Assembly: GCF_014076845.1 (NCBI RefSeq)
Contig: NZ_JACGUT010000084.1
Location: forward strand, 62,001-126,000
Reading direction: 5' to 3'
Origin: Colwellia sp. MB3u-41
GTDB taxonomy: Bacteria; Pseudomonadota; Gammaproteobacteria; Enterobacterales; Alteromonadaceae
DNA: 64,000 nt
The notes under the pieces were generated by a model that saw only the letters and a list, made by a program, of their open reading frames with translations, was not told where the DNA came from and did not search any database. The translations under genes were made by a program, and so were the position numbers. Positions 36,508 to 46,085 of the stretch are shown piece after piece; within the stretch, counting starts at the first letter, position 1; each line of letters begins with the position of its first letter.

Positions 36508-37812
36508 ATGGAAATGACAATAACAAACGATAAACCAAAGAGTAATGCACTACCGATGGCCATTGTCGCGGTACTCTTTTTTATACTCGGTTTTGCCACA
36601 TGGCTTAACGGGTCACTAATGCCGTACTTGAAACAGATCTTACAATTGTCACCGTTCCAAGCTTCATTAATACTATTCTCATTTTATATCGCTGTTACTT
36701 TTACAGCCTTACCGTCAGCAACCATTATTCGTAAAATTGGTTATAAAAATGGTATGGCTTTAGGTATGGCGACGATGATGATTGCTGGACTGCTGTTTAT
36801 TCCTGCTGCCCAAACACAAATATTTGCTTTGTTTTTGTTTGCTCAGTTAGTGATGGGATCAGGTATTACTTTGTTACAGACTGCTGTTAATCCTTATGTT
36901 GTGCGTTTAGGGCCTGAAGAATCGGCGGCTGCGCGTATCAGCATCATGGGCATTTTGAATAAAGGTGCGGGTGTTATTGCGCCTGTAGTTTTTACGGCAT
37001 TAATTTTAAGTGGCTTTCAAGAGCATTCAGCTGAAGTACTTACACAAACCCGTATTGACGAAATGGCTAGTTCACTTGTTATGCCTTACCTAGGTATGGC
37101 AATTTTTATTGGTTTATTGGGTTTTGCCGTAAAAAAATCATCACTACCTGAGTTACCCAGTGAAGATGATTCAGAAGAAGCGAATAGCAAAGGACATATA
37201 AAAGAAGCATTATCCCACCCTAGTTTAGCGTTGGGTGTCTTGACCATATTTTTCTATGTTGCCGTCGAAGTCATTGCTGGCGATACCATAGGCACGTTTG
37301 CTTTGTCTTTAGGTGTTGAAAACTACAGTGTTATGACTTCATACACCATGATATGCATGGTGGTAGGTTATATTTTAGGGATTTTCTTCATTCCTCGTTT
37401 TATTTCGCAACAAAAAGCGTTAACTGTTTCGGCTATTTTAGGCTTACTGCTTAGTTTAGGTGTGGTTTTTGGTGACAATAATTCATATGCAATTGCCAAT
37501 GCGGTACTTGTTCCTTTTGGTGGTGGGCAATTGCCCGACACTTTACTGCTTATTGCTTTCCTTGGCTTAGCAAATGCGATTGTTTGGCCAGCAGTCTTCC
37601 CATTGGCACTTTCAGGCATGGGTAAATTAACCAGCGTAGGTTCGGCATTACTCGTCATGGGAATTTCAGGTGGCGCTTTTGGTCCACTATTTTGGGGCTT
37701 AGCAAGCGGTTCATCATTTGGTCAACAAGGGGGATATATCGTGATGTTACCTTGTTATGCCTTTATTTTATTTTATGCGCTTAAAGGCCATAAAATGAAG
37801 AGTTGGAAGTAG
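36508..37812 (+). CDS. nagP: N-acetylglucosamine permease, FucP-type MFS transporter
   Basis: Inner-membrane proton symporter of 434 residues with 12 predicted helices. The start of TM1 (FILGFATWLNGSLMPYLKQ) and GITLLQTAVNPYV are family patterns of the FucP/NagP sugar symporters. The central loop is polar and acidic (SEDDSEEANSK, about residues 215-228). Last gene of the nagK-nagA-nagP unit, followed by a strong terminator. This permease type delivers free GlcNAc, matching the need for NagK. Confidence 0.9.
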   Translation: MEMTITNDKPKSNALPMAIVAVLFFILGFATWLNGSLMPYLKQILQLSPFQASLILFSFYIAVTFTALPSATIIRKIGYKNGMALGMATMMIAGLLFIPAAQTQIFALFLFAQLVMGSGITLLQTAVNPYVVRLGPEESAAARISIMGILNKGAGVIAPVVFTALILSGFQEHSAEVLTQTRIDEMASSLVMPYLGMAIFIGLLGFAVKKSSLPELPSEDDSEEANSKGHIKEALSHPSLALGVLTIFFYVAVEVIAGDTIGTFALSLGVENYSVMTSYTMICMVVGYILGIFFIPRFISQQKALTVSAILGLLLSLGVVFGDNNSYAIANAVLVPFGGGQLPDTLLLIAFLGLANAIVWPAVFPLALSGMGKLTSVGSALLVMGISGGAFGPLFWGLASGSSFGQQGGYIVMLPCYAFILFYALKGHKMKSWK

Positions 37813-38147
37813 TTTACATCTGTGGACAATGTGTAAACGTAAATGTTTTATAGACATATTTTATAAATTTATCCGTATGGATATCCGATCTCACTAGTTG
37901 AGGGTGCGTTAAACGATCTGATTTGATCGACCCTGAGTTTATACTCAGGGTTTTTTTTGCTTTAAGTTTATGGCAGTATAAAGATATAAACAGCCATAGC
38001 TTAGTCGGAATATCAGTTTAACGGGCTGGTTTTAGAAGATGTGGTTTTGTATTATTGAGTTTTGATCTTTAGCGGTTATAGAAGGAGATAATAATTATAG
38101 GAGGCAATGATTCAATTTATATATAACAATAAAATTATGAGTGAACC
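37813..38147. other. Intergenic region nagP - small protein
   Basis: 335 bp without a gene. It holds the nagP terminator (37931-37958) and otherwise A/T-rich sequence. An AGGAGATAATAATTATAGGAGG-type purine-rich stretch near 38083-38104 includes two Shine-Dalgarno-like AGGAG elements, but no convincing short frame follows them closely. Confidence 0.5.
37931..37958 (+). terminator. Rho-independent terminator after nagP
   Basis: Stem CCCTGAGT (37931-37938), loop TTAT, stem ACTCAGGG (37943-37950), then eight T. It sits 119 bp after the nagP stop, a perfect 8-bp stem with a full U-tract. Confidence 0.92.
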
Positions 38148-38369
38148 ATGGAAGGTTTCCAAAGAAAGAGAGTAACAGTGATTTATTTCAGCGATACATC
38201 TCTTGAACTTTTACATAAAATTGAATTATTCTTACAATCGCCGGAAGGTCGAGTGGTTATTCCTAAAAGTTTTAAACAAGGTAAGTTGATAATTGCTGTT
38301 TCTGAAGGTAAGGTTAACATTCTCAATAAAATCGATGACCGCATTATATTGGCTTATGATGTTGCCTAG
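38148..38369 (+). CDS. Small conserved protein, possibly TIGR02922 family
   Basis: A 73-residue soluble protein: VTVIYFSDTSLELLHKIE, EGRVVIPKSFKQGKLIIAV and KVNILNKIDDRI, given as three blocks. This resembles a small family (TIGR02922) that I recall from Colwellia and Shewanella; function unknown. The RVVIPKSFKQGK block looks like a small beta-barrel with a basic hairpin. The start is not certain: the ATG at 38148 has no strong ribosome site, and GTG at 38178 is possible. It shares a bidirectional terminator with ccmE. Confidence 0.6.
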   Translation: MEGFQRKRVTVIYFSDTSLELLHKIELFLQSPEGRVVIPKSFKQGKLIIAVSEGKVNILNKIDDRIILAYDVA

Positions 38370-38393
38370 TTAAACGAGTAAATTTACAATAAA

Positions 38394-38446
38394 AAACGCT
38401 ACACAAAGGCAAATATAATATTTACCTTTGTGTAGCGTTTTTTTTA
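38394..38446. terminator. Bidirectional terminator, small protein / ccmE
   Basis: Very strong stem: AAACGCTACACAAAGG (38394-38409) pairs perfectly with CCTTTGTGTAGCGTTT (38425-38440); A-run before and T-run after. It serves the small protein on the plus strand and the ccmABCDE operon on the minus strand. Confidence 0.92.
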
Positions 38447-38962
38447 CTAGTATTGTTGGTTTTCTATCTGTTCTTTTGTATAGCTTGGCTTTACGTGTTT
38501 CTCACCCATGTCATCAGCTAATTCTTTAGGTATGTAGTTTTCGTCATGTTTAGCTAATACTTCAGAGGCTTCAATGAAATTACCATTAACCAACATTCCG
38601 TTAGCCACAATACCTTGTCCTTCACGAAATAAATCAGGCAATATGCCATCATAATGCACTTTAATGACAGGGTCTGTATCATTAAAGACAATAGGCATTC
38701 TCATATCAACGAGTTCAAAAGTAACATCTAAGCTCGATGGATCACGTTTTACACTCCCAGGAACAACTAAACCACCAATACGTAAACGCTGGCCGTTAAT
38801 CGGTTTAATGCCCGTATCGTCTTTACCCTGATATATTTCAGAAGGTTTAAAGAATAAGTCTATGTTTTGGCTTAGGGCATAAAGCACCATTCCTGCAACA
38901 ATACTTAGGCCAACTAAAATTGAAATAACTATGGTTAAACGTTTTTTACGACGAGGATTCAT
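38447..38962 (-). CDS. ccmE: Cytochrome c maturation heme chaperone CcmE
   Basis: Periplasmic, membrane-anchored protein of 171 residues that carries heme covalently between CcmC and CcmF. TM anchor at residues 9-30. The OB-fold has [11 protein letters not shown] and the heme motif [10 protein letters not shown] with the heme-binding His139 and nearby Tyr143. The C-terminal tail is polar. It overlaps ccmD by 4 bases and ends the ccmABCDE operon at a strong terminator. Confidence 0.96.
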   Translation of the reverse strand: MNPRRKKRLTIVISILVGLSIVAGMVLYALSQNIDLFFKPSEIYQGKDDTGIKPINGQRLRIGGLVVPGSVKRDPSSLDVTFELVDMRMPIVFNDTDPVIKVHYDGILPDLFREGQGIVANGMLVNGNFIEASEVLAKHDENYIPKELADDMGEKHVKPSYTKEQIENQQY

Positions 38963-39234
38963 GGAACAACCTTATTAGATTTTTTTGATAGATCTTGTAC
39001 AACTGACATCTTATCATCAGTTTGCTTCGCTTCAGCTAAAGACTTTTCAGCTGCTTTACGTAATTTTATTTCTCGCTGTAAACGTTGAGCGATTTTATTT
39101 TTAACATTCTTATGATTATTATGGCTGCTATATACGAGTGCTGCTAAGAGAAAAGCACTTACGCCGTATGATAACCAAACGAAAAATGCGTAGCCACCCA
39201 TATCAAAAAATGCAGAAATACTATCAAATTGCAT
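38959..39234 (-). CDS. ccmD: Cytochrome c maturation protein CcmD
   Basis: Small inner-membrane protein of 91 residues that helps release holo-CcmE from the CcmABC complex. One TM helix (about 15-34) followed by a basic coiled-coil-like C-terminus ([20 protein letters not shown]). [16 protein letters not shown] is the family's typical start. It is a bit longer than the usual 50-70 residues, because of the charged tail. Stop of ccmC and start of ccmD overlap by one base; 4-base overlap with ccmE. Confidence 0.88.
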   Translation of the reverse strand: MQFDSISAFFDMGGYAFFVWLSYGVSAFLLAALVYSSHNNHKNVKNKIAQRLQREIKLRKAAEKSLAEAKQTDDKMSVVQDLSKKSNKVVP

Positions 39235-39980
39235 TATTTAACTCCTTCTTCGGTAATTAATGCTCGTACCCAAGGACGCATACCGTTACGCGATAATATT
39301 TCAGTACGAAAACGGATACAAATCACAAAGGCAACAAGCATTGCTATACCTAAAAAGCAGATCACGAAAGGCCAAAACATATTCATACTCATTGATGGAG
39401 CGCTCATTTTACTAACCGTTGCACCTTGGTGAAGCGTGTTCCACCACTCAACTGAATATTTAATAATAGGAATATTTACGACGCCTACTAGCGATAAAAT
39501 TCCGGCTGCTTTTCCGGCAAGATTTTTATCTTCAAAAGCATTGTGTAAAGCAATTACCCCTAAATAGAGGAAAAGTAGAACGAGTTCAGAGGTTAAACGT
39601 GCATCCCAAATCCACCAAGTTCCCCACATAGGTTTACCCCAAGCGGCACCGGTAAATAATGCGATTGCGGTAATAACTGCACCCACTGGAGCCATTGCTG
39701 CAGCGGATGCGTCAGCAAGTCTAAACTGCCATACCAAGCTACAGAAAGCTGCTGTTGCCATTGCCATATAAATGCTCATCGATAAAATAGCAGTAGGGAC
39801 ATGAATATAGAATATTCTAAAACTGTCACCTTGTTGGTAATCTGCAGGAGCAAAAACCAGTGCCCACACAATGCCTATAAAAAGCAGGACAAAAGTGATT
39901 TTTGAAATCCAAGGTAATAATTTACCCACAAAGTGATACGACACTTCAGGATTTGCATAAGGATGTAGCCATTTCCACAT
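39234..39980 (-). CDS. ccmC: Heme exporter protein CcmC
   Basis: Inner-membrane heme-handling protein of 248 residues with six TM helices. It places heme on CcmE. The tryptophan-rich periplasmic motif is WGTWWIWDARLTSEL. Conserved His candidates include FYIHVPTAI and the WWNTLHQG loop. Overlaps ccmB by one base, as usual in compact ccm operons. Confidence 0.95.
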   Translation of the reverse strand: MWKWLHPYANPEVSYHFVGKLLPWISKITFVLLFIGIVWALVFAPADYQQGDSFRIFYIHVPTAILSMSIYMAMATAAFCSLVWQFRLADASAAAMAPVGAVITAIALFTGAAWGKPMWGTWWIWDARLTSELVLLFLYLGVIALHNAFEDKNLAGKAAGILSLVGVVNIPIIKYSVEWWNTLHQGATVSKMSAPSMSMNMFWPFVICFLGIAMLVAFVICIRFRTEILSRNGMRPWVRALITEEGVK

Positions 39981-40672
39981 TAGTTAGTACTCACTTTTAA
40001 TGCTGCACTTACAGCAAATGGGGCTAAGGTTAACGAGCCAAAAAACAGTGCGGCAATTATAGCAAGTTGTCCGCTGTAGGGTAAGTTCATTGCCGCAGTA
40101 TCTATGGCGCTAGTCGCAAATATCAATACAGGAATATAAAGGGGCAATACTAATAAGCTGAGTAATACGCCACCTTTCTTTATACCTACCGTTAGCGCGA
40201 CACCTATAGCCCCAAGTAAACTTAATGTGGGCGTGCCTAACAATAACGTTAGCATTAATGCACTGTAACTATTTTCATTCAAATGTAACAGTACGGCAAG
40301 AAGTGGGGCAATAAAAATAAGGGGTAAGCCGGTCACCAACCAATGAGCGGTTATTTTTGCTATTACTAATATAAAAATGGGATGAGGGCTCAGCATCATT
40401 TGTTCTAACGAACCGTCGTCATGATCAGATTTAAATAACCGGTCGAGCGATAATAGTGTAGAAAGTAAAGCGGCTACCCAAATAATGCCTGGGGCGATAC
40501 GCGATAAAGTCGTGGATTCAGGGCCAATACCAAGAGGAAATAACGTCACAACAATAATAAAAAATAATAATGGGTTAATAATATCGTCACGATGACGAAA
40601 GGCAATAGTGAGATCTCGTTTAATAATTAAATTGAATGCGGCTTTATACGATAAATTATGTTCGGGTGTCAT
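39980..40672 (-). CDS. ccmB: Heme exporter protein CcmB
   Basis: Inner-membrane permease subunit of the CcmAB ATPase complex, 230 residues, six hydrophobic helices. The start RDLTIAFRHRDDIINPLLFF and the GALGVA-like glycine-rich mid segment (SLLGAIGVALTVG) are typical. CcmAB releases holo-CcmE from CcmCD. It begins 12 bp after the ccmA stop. Confidence 0.95.
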   Translation of the reverse strand: MTPEHNLSYKAAFNLIIKRDLTIAFRHRDDIINPLLFFIIVVTLFPLGIGPESTTLSRIAPGIIWVAALLSTLLSLDRLFKSDHDDGSLEQMMLSPHPIFILVIAKITAHWLVTGLPLIFIAPLLAVLLHLNENSYSALMLTLLLGTPTLSLLGAIGVALTVGIKKGGVLLSLLVLPLYIPVLIFATSAIDTAAMNLPYSGQLAIIAALFFGSLTLAPFAVSAALKVSTN

Positions 40673-40684
40673 GCTAAGTTATCT

Positions 40685-41356
40685 CTAATAAAAGCGGTAA
40701 TCTAAAGTGATTTTTTTCACCTTATCTTCAGGAAATGACAAGTCTTGGTGAGTCGTTAATATAACACAACCACCGCGTTGAGCATGTGCTAGAAATAATT
40801 GCTCTAATTTTTCGACGCCGCGCTTATCTATAGCGGTGAAAGGTTCATCGAGTATCCAAATAGGGGCTGTACTTTGCCATAAGCGTGCAAGAGAAATTCG
40901 ACGATGCTGTCCGGCACTTAAATGTGATGCGAGGGCATTTTCGAACCCTAATAAATTCACTTTTTCTAACGTTTCTTCCGCTGTCGATACATCGTTGCCA
41001 TGTAAGGCGAGCGTAAACTCTAAATTTTCTTGAGCGGTAATTTCACCTTTTACACCAGGTAAGTGCCCTATATATAAGAGGTTTTGGTGAAATTCATCAG
41101 ACTGTTCAGTAATGTTTTGTTCTCTAAATAATACCGTGCCGTCATAAGGTTGCGATAATCCCGCTAAAATACGTAATAAACTCGTTTTACCTGATCCATT
41201 TGGACCTTCCACCTGTATAATATTACCACTAAACACTGAAAAATTAAGTGCTTCAAATAATACTCTGTCTTCACGAATACAAGTCAATCCGTTTGCCGAT
41301 AGCAGTACTTGATTATTTGATGATTGAATATTTAGAGAGTTGGCCAATATAGTCAC
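40685..41356 (-). CDS. ccmA: Heme exporter ATP-binding protein CcmA
   Basis: Cytoplasmic ATPase of 223 residues for the CcmAB complex. Walker A GPNGSGKTSLL, signature LSAGQHRRISLARL, Walker B IWILDEPFTAID, and switch His in VILTTHQD. First gene of ccmABCDE, divergent from ccmFGHI across about 355 bp that should hold both promoters. Confidence 0.96.
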   Translation of the reverse strand: MTILANSLNIQSSNNQVLLSANGLTCIREDRVLFEALNFSVFSGNIIQVEGPNGSGKTSLLRILAGLSQPYDGTVLFREQNITEQSDEFHQNLLYIGHLPGVKGEITAQENLEFTLALHGNDVSTAEETLEKVNLLGFENALASHLSAGQHRRISLARLWQSTAPIWILDEPFTAIDKRGVEKLEQLFLAHAQRGGCVILTTHQDLSFPEDKVKKITLDYRFY

Positions 41357-41711
41357 TTTTTGAATAATTATTATACGTTAGTTTCACATCAAGTTTATAA
41401 GCTGAATGTTATCGTGATTTGTGGCATAACGAATCGATTTAAATCGTATTATCTAATTGGGTAATATCATACTATATCGCACAGTAAAGGCTAGCATTAG
41501 ACGTGAGAAAATTAATCATTTATTTTCGTGTTACATTGATGATATTAAACATCATATAGTGCTAGAATTACCGAAATTTTTAGTTTGAAATTTTTTATTT
41601 ATTTGTTTATGGGCAAATAATTTAAACAATAACTGACTATAAAATTATTTTAATGATGTCTTTTATCGATAAATTTTTGTATTTAGTGTGTGCACTGAAT
41701 CGGAGAAAGTA
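41357..41711. other. Divergent promoter region ccmA / ccmF
   Basis: 355 bp without a gene. Two short palindromes are visible: CGATTTAAATCG (41435-41446) and TTTATCGATAAA (41662-41673). The first has the layout of a weak FNR/CRP-like site (TCGAT-N4-ATCG). No confident -35/-10 pair was chosen. A GGAG ribosome site precedes the ccmF ATG. Confidence 0.45.
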
Positions 41712-43742
41712 ATGATCCCTGAAGTAATGCTCCCTGAGTTAGGACATTTCGCCCTTATTATAGGTTTGGCTTTTGCTATATGTTTAAGCATTATCCCATT
41801 AGTAGGTTTGGCAACTAATCAACAACGTTTAGTTGGTTATGCTAAACCTTTAACCTTTGGCATGTTTGCCTTTACAACCATCAGTCTCATTATTCTCGGC
41901 TGGAGTTTTGTTATCGACGATTTTTCCGTTAAATATATTGCGGGTCATTCTAATTCTTATTTACCTTACTACTTTAAAATCAGCGCGGTATGGGGTGGAC
42001 ACGAAGGTTCTCTTTTGTTGTGGGTTTTCTCATTAACTGCTTGGACTGCCGCTGTCGCTAAATTCAGTAAAGGTATTGATGAAGCTTTTGTTGCTCGAGT
42101 TTTAGCGGTTCTCGGCATGATAGCCATCGGATTTATGCTCTTTACGCTATTAACGTCTAATCCATTTGAGCGACTATGGCCGATGGTGCCAACCGAAGGC
42201 CGCGATTTAAATCCACTGCTACAAGATATTGGCTTAATTATTCACCCACCGATGCTTTATTTAGGTTATGTCGGCTTTTCTGTTGCTTTTGCTTTCGCTG
42301 TTGCGGCGTTAATGTGTGGCAAGTTAGATGCTGCTTGGGCTCGCTGGGCAAGACCTTGGACCGTCGCTGCATGGATATTCTTAACATTAGGTATCGCTTT
42401 AGGGAGTTGGTGGGCTTATTACGAGCTTGGCTGGGGCGGATGGTGGTTCTGGGATCCTGTAGAAAACGCTTCCTTTATGCCATGGCTTGTTGGAACGGCA
42501 CTTATTCATTCATTAGCGGTTACTGAAAAACGTGGCACATTCAGAAACTGGACCGTGTTACTGGCAATATTTGCTTTTAGCTTGAGTTTATTAGGCACAT
42601 TTTTAGTACGTTCGGGTGTTATTACGTCGGTGCATTCATTTGCAGCTGATCCCGGTCGTGGCATGTTTATTTTATTATTGCTGGCAATAGCGGTTGGCGG
42701 TTCATTAACACTTTACGCTTTTAGAGCCAGTACCGTTCAAACGTTTAGCCGTTTTGCTTTGTACTCTCGAGAAACTGCGCTACTTATTTGTAATATTATT
42801 CTAGTGGTTGCAACTGTTACTGTTATGTTAGGAACTTTATACCCATTGTTAGTTGACTCAATGGGCTTAGGAAAAATATCGGTAGGACCTCCGTATTTCA
42901 ATGCGGTATTTGTGCCGATAATGAGTTTACTTTTTGTCGTCATGGGTATTGGTCCGTTAATTCGCTGGAAAAAAGCCAAACAAGGTGAGTTACGTAAACA
43001 AATGTTCAGTCCACTCGTGATAAGTCTTGCCGTGGGTATTTCATTTCCATTTTTATACGGTGGTGAATTCGTACCCTTGGTTACTATGGGGGTAGGTTTA
43101 GCCTGTTGGGTTTTCCTTGTTGTTTTAAAAGAGTTAATTAATCAAATAAACTCGGGTAATGACAAATGGAAATTCTCTAAGCTAACGTTAAGCCAATGGG
43201 GCATGACCTGTGCTCATATGGGCATAGCGATCACTATTGTTGGGGTAACTATCGTCTCAGTATATGAAAGTGAAACGAACGTAAAAATGTACGTTAATGA
43301 CAAAGTTCAAATTGACGATACCGATTACGAAATTGCTTTTAAAGGTATTAAACAGGTAAAAGGCGCCAATTATAGTGCTGAACAAGGCCAGATTGAAGTT
43401 TATAATAATGGTGAGTTTGTTACGCTTTTAAAACCTGAACGGCGCACGTACCTAGTACAAACCATGGGAATGACTGAAGCGGGTATTGATCCAGGTCTAT
43501 TCCGTGATATTTATGTGGCATTAGGTGATCCCTTAGAAGGAAATGCTTGGGCAGTTCGTGTCCATTATAAACCTTTTGTTCGTTGGATATGGTTGGGCGC
43601 AATATTTATGTCATTTGGTGGGTTTTTAGCAATATTAGATAAACGCTACCGTCGTAAAAATATCATTAATAACGTACAGACAACCTTTTTAGTAACACCT
43701 GCTGCTGACAAACTAGCAACAAGCAAAGAGGGACATGCTTAA
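41712..43742 (+). CDS. ccmF: Cytochrome c heme lyase CcmF
   Basis: Large inner-membrane protein that, with CcmH and CcmI, attaches heme to apocytochrome c. About 676 residues from the chosen ATG; the frame extends to a GTG at 41688, but GGAG sits just before 41712. About 15 TM helices. The WWD domain is WGGWWFWDPVENASFMPW, in the usual central position, with conserved His near it (IIHPPMLYLGY). The stop overlaps the ccmG start (TTAATG). Confidence 0.95.
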   Translation: MIPEVMLPELGHFALIIGLAFAICLSIIPLVGLATNQQRLVGYAKPLTFGMFAFTTISLIILGWSFVIDDFSVKYIAGHSNSYLPYYFKISAVWGGHEGSLLLWVFSLTAWTAAVAKFSKGIDEAFVARVLAVLGMIAIGFMLFTLLTSNPFERLWPMVPTEGRDLNPLLQDIGLIIHPPMLYLGYVGFSVAFAFAVAALMCGKLDAAWARWARPWTVAAWIFLTLGIALGSWWAYYELGWGGWWFWDPVENASFMPWLVGTALIHSLAVTEKRGTFRNWTVLLAIFAFSLSLLGTFLVRSGVITSVHSFAADPGRGMFILLLLAIAVGGSLTLYAFRASTVQTFSRFALYSRETALLICNIILVVATVTVMLGTLYPLLVDSMGLGKISVGPPYFNAVFVPIMSLLFVVMGIGPLIRWKKAKQGELRKQMFSPLVISLAVGISFPFLYGGEFVPLVTMGVGLACWVFLVVLKELINQINSGNDKWKFSKLTLSQWGMTCAHMGIAITIVGVTIVSVYESETNVKMYVNDKVQIDDTDYEIAFKGIKQVKGANYSAEQGQIEVYNNGEFVTLLKPERRTYLVQTMGMTEAGIDPGLFRDIYVALGDPLEGNAWAVRVHYKPFVRWIWLGAIFMSFGGFLAILDKRYRRKNIINNVQTTFLVTPAADKLATSKEGHA

Positions 43743-44308
43743 TGGGTAAACTGATTCGTCTTATTCCTCTCATTTTATTTATTGCACTAGGCGCTATATT
43801 ATTCAGAGGGTTATCACTTAACCCGACTGAGTTACCTTCTGCGCTGATCGGTAAAAAATTTCCTGAATTTGCTTTAACGTCAGTGTTAAGTCAATCACAG
43901 ATTATGACAACAGCTGACTTTAAACCGGGTATTAAACTGGTTAATGTTTGGGGGACTTGGTGTCCTTCATGTCGTTATGAACATGAATATTTAAACAAAC
44001 TGTCAAAAACAAATCGTTTTACTATTTATGGTTTAAATTATGATGATGAGCGAGAAGATGCAGCTCAGTGGTTAACTAAACTCGGTAATCCTTATCAATT
44101 TTCAGCTTTTGATGAAGAAGGGAAACTCAGCGTGAATTTAGGCGTTTATGCAGCACCTGAAACCTTCGTTGTTGATCACAGTAATATTATTCGTAAGCGT
44201 TATGCCGGGCCACTAACACCAGAAATTTGGCAAAGTGAATTCGAACCACTGATTACACAAATTGAAGCTGATTTTTTAGCCTCAACTCGCCATAAAGGGA
44301 ATCAGTAA
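43742..44308 (+). CDS. ccmG: Thiol:disulfide interchange protein CcmG/DsbE
   Basis: Membrane-anchored periplasmic thioredoxin-like reductase of 188 residues that keeps apocytochrome CXXCH motifs reduced. TM anchor at residues 6-24. The active site is WCPSC (Cys74, Cys77) in NVWGTWCPSCRYEHEYL. The GVYAAPETFVVD cis-Pro loop is typical. It overlaps ccmF by one base and precedes ccmH by 2 bp. Confidence 0.95.
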   Translation: MGKLIRLIPLILFIALGAILFRGLSLNPTELPSALIGKKFPEFALTSVLSQSQIMTTADFKPGIKLVNVWGTWCPSCRYEHEYLNKLSKTNRFTIYGLNYDDEREDAAQWLTKLGNPYQFSAFDEEGKLSVNLGVYAAPETFVVDHSNIIRKRYAGPLTPEIWQSEFEPLITQIEADFLASTRHKGNQ

Positions 44309-44310
44309 TA

Positions 44311-44781
44311 ATGTTCAGTAAATACGCAGTTATAGCACTTATAGCAACGGTTACTATATTCAGTTCATCTATTTTAGCAGCGCCGGTTGATACTTATGTT
44401 TTTAAGGATAAAGTCACAGAGAATCGTTTTAATTCACTTAACAAAGAATTACGTTGCCCTAAATGTCAAAATCAAAATTTAGCTGATTCAAACTCACCCA
44501 TTGCTGGTGATTTACGTCGAGAAGTTTACGATATGCTTCAAGCTGGTAAAGCAGATATGGAGATTGTTGACTTTATGGTCTCTCGTTATGGGGAGTTTGT
44601 TTTATATCGTCCACGAGTTAATAGCTTAACTTATATTTTGTGGTACGGTCCCGCAGGGCTGCTCTTCATTGGTGCTATCGTTGTTGTGCTTATTCTGCGA
44701 AGGAAGCCGGTAAAAAATGCCCAAAAACCATTAAGTACTGATCAGAAAGACAAACTTGATCAAATTCTAAAAAATAAATAA
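44311..44781 (+). CDS. ccmH: Cytochrome c maturation protein CcmH
   Basis: Periplasmic thiol-redox protein of 156 residues, anchored by a C-terminal TM helix (about 110-131). Signal peptide to residue 23 (ILAA). The LRCPKCQNQNLADSN motif provides Cys49 and Cys52. SRYGEFVLYRP is the second family block. This is the short CcmH form, with the CcmI-like part on the next gene rather than fused as in Escherichia coli. Confidence 0.95.
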   Translation: MFSKYAVIALIATVTIFSSSILAAPVDTYVFKDKVTENRFNSLNKELRCPKCQNQNLADSNSPIAGDLRREVYDMLQAGKADMEIVDFMVSRYGEFVLYRPRVNSLTYILWYGPAGLLFIGAIVVVLILRRKPVKNAQKPLSTDQKDKLDQILKNK

Positions 44782-44790
44782 GGCTGTCTC

Positions 44791-46056
44791 ATGGAATTAA
44801 TTTTTATCATTATCGCCTTTTTATTACTGATATTAGTAGTAGTGTGGGCACCTTTTATAAAACAACAACAAAGTACCGTTACCATTGATGATACGCAACG
44901 CGATGAAACAAACGTGCGTTTATATCATGAGCATAAAGCTGAAATAGAAAAAGATTTTCAGCAAAATAATATTGATGATGAAAACTATCAGTATTTATTA
45001 ACAGAGCTTGATAATACGTTATTACAAGATATGGAAAATCAAGATATTGAAAGTAATACTCCACAAGAAGTTAAGGTATTAGGTTTTGTTTGGCCAGTCG
45101 GTTTATCGCTTTTTATTTTGGGTTTTAGCTTTTATTTATATGCTGAAATAGGTACTTATGAAAAGTTAACTACAATGACGCCACAAGCGCCAATGCAACA
45201 ATTGGTGAATCCCGAACAACAAGTGGTTAACGAACTTAAACGTTTGATGGAAGTCACTAAAACTGAACCTGAAAACTCAGACGCTTGGTATAGTTTAGGG
45301 CAGTCATTAGTTAACGTTGGTGAATTTGATGGCGCGTTAAAAGCATATGATCAAGTGCTACGTATTGAGGGCCCACAAGCGGATATATTCGGTGCTAAAG
45401 CGCAAACAGTCTACTATAAGAATGAGCAAAAAATTGATAGTACAGTTCAAGGGTTTATCGACCAAGCGTTAACGATTGATCCTAATGATCCCTCTACTAA
45501 TATATTATTGGGCATGCATAATTTTATTGCTGGTAACTTTCAAATCGCTATTTCTCACTGGCAACGTGTTGTTGATTCAGATAAAAAAAATGTTAACAAG
45601 CAAGCGTTATTAGAAGTGATTGAAGAAGCGAAAACTCGCATGGCCAATCGTGATAGTAAGGGGGGTAATCTCAGTGAAGCTGATGAAAGCACCACAGGAC
45701 CTCAGTTAACGGTAAGTGTTTCGTTAAGTGATGAAATATTAGCTACATTGTCGCAGGAAGACGACAGAACTGTCTTCATTTATGCGATACCTGCTGATAC
45801 TTCGCTCGGACGTATGCCACTAGCTGCCATTAAGTTATTAGCGAGTGATTTACCTATCACCATTATTTTGAATGATTCTCGTGCAATGACACCACAAGCG
45901 AAGTTGAGTGATGTTGATACCGTGCATATTTATGCAGTAGTTTCCGCTTTAGGTGGCGCAGGTATCAAATCAGGCGATTTTAAAGCAGAACTTAATGATG
46001 TAGCTACAAGTACAACAGAGCCACTAAATTTAGTGGTTAGCAATATTGTCCCATAA
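44791..46056 (+). CDS. ccmI: Cytochrome c maturation protein CcmI (TPR)
   Basis: Inner-membrane chaperone for apocytochrome c, 421 residues. TM1 at residues 2-21, a cytoplasmic loop (YHEHKAEIEKDF, family start motif), TM2 at about 93-113, then a periplasmic TPR region (AWYSLGQSLVNVGEFDGALKAY-type repeats, roughly 165-290, quoted in outline) and a beta-rich C-terminal domain. Last gene of ccmFGHI; a long inverted repeat follows. Confidence 0.92.
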   Translation: MELIFIIIAFLLLILVVVWAPFIKQQQSTVTIDDTQRDETNVRLYHEHKAEIEKDFQQNNIDDENYQYLLTELDNTLLQDMENQDIESNTPQEVKVLGFVWPVGLSLFILGFSFYLYAEIGTYEKLTTMTPQAPMQQLVNPEQQVVNELKRLMEVTKTEPENSDAWYSLGQSLVNVGEFDGALKAYDQVLRIEGPQADIFGAKAQTVYYKNEQKIDSTVQGFIDQALTIDPNDPSTNILLGMHNFIAGNFQIAISHWQRVVDSDKKNVNKQALLEVIEEAKTRMANRDSKGGNLSEADESTTGPQLTVSVSLSDEILATLSQEDDRTVFIYAIPADTSLGRMPLAAIKLLASDLPITIILNDSRAMTPQAKLSDVDTVHIYAVVSALGGAGIKSGDFKAELNDVATSTTEPLNLVVSNIVP

Positions 46057-46085
46057 GATAAGCGATATTATTTTTTGAAACCTTT

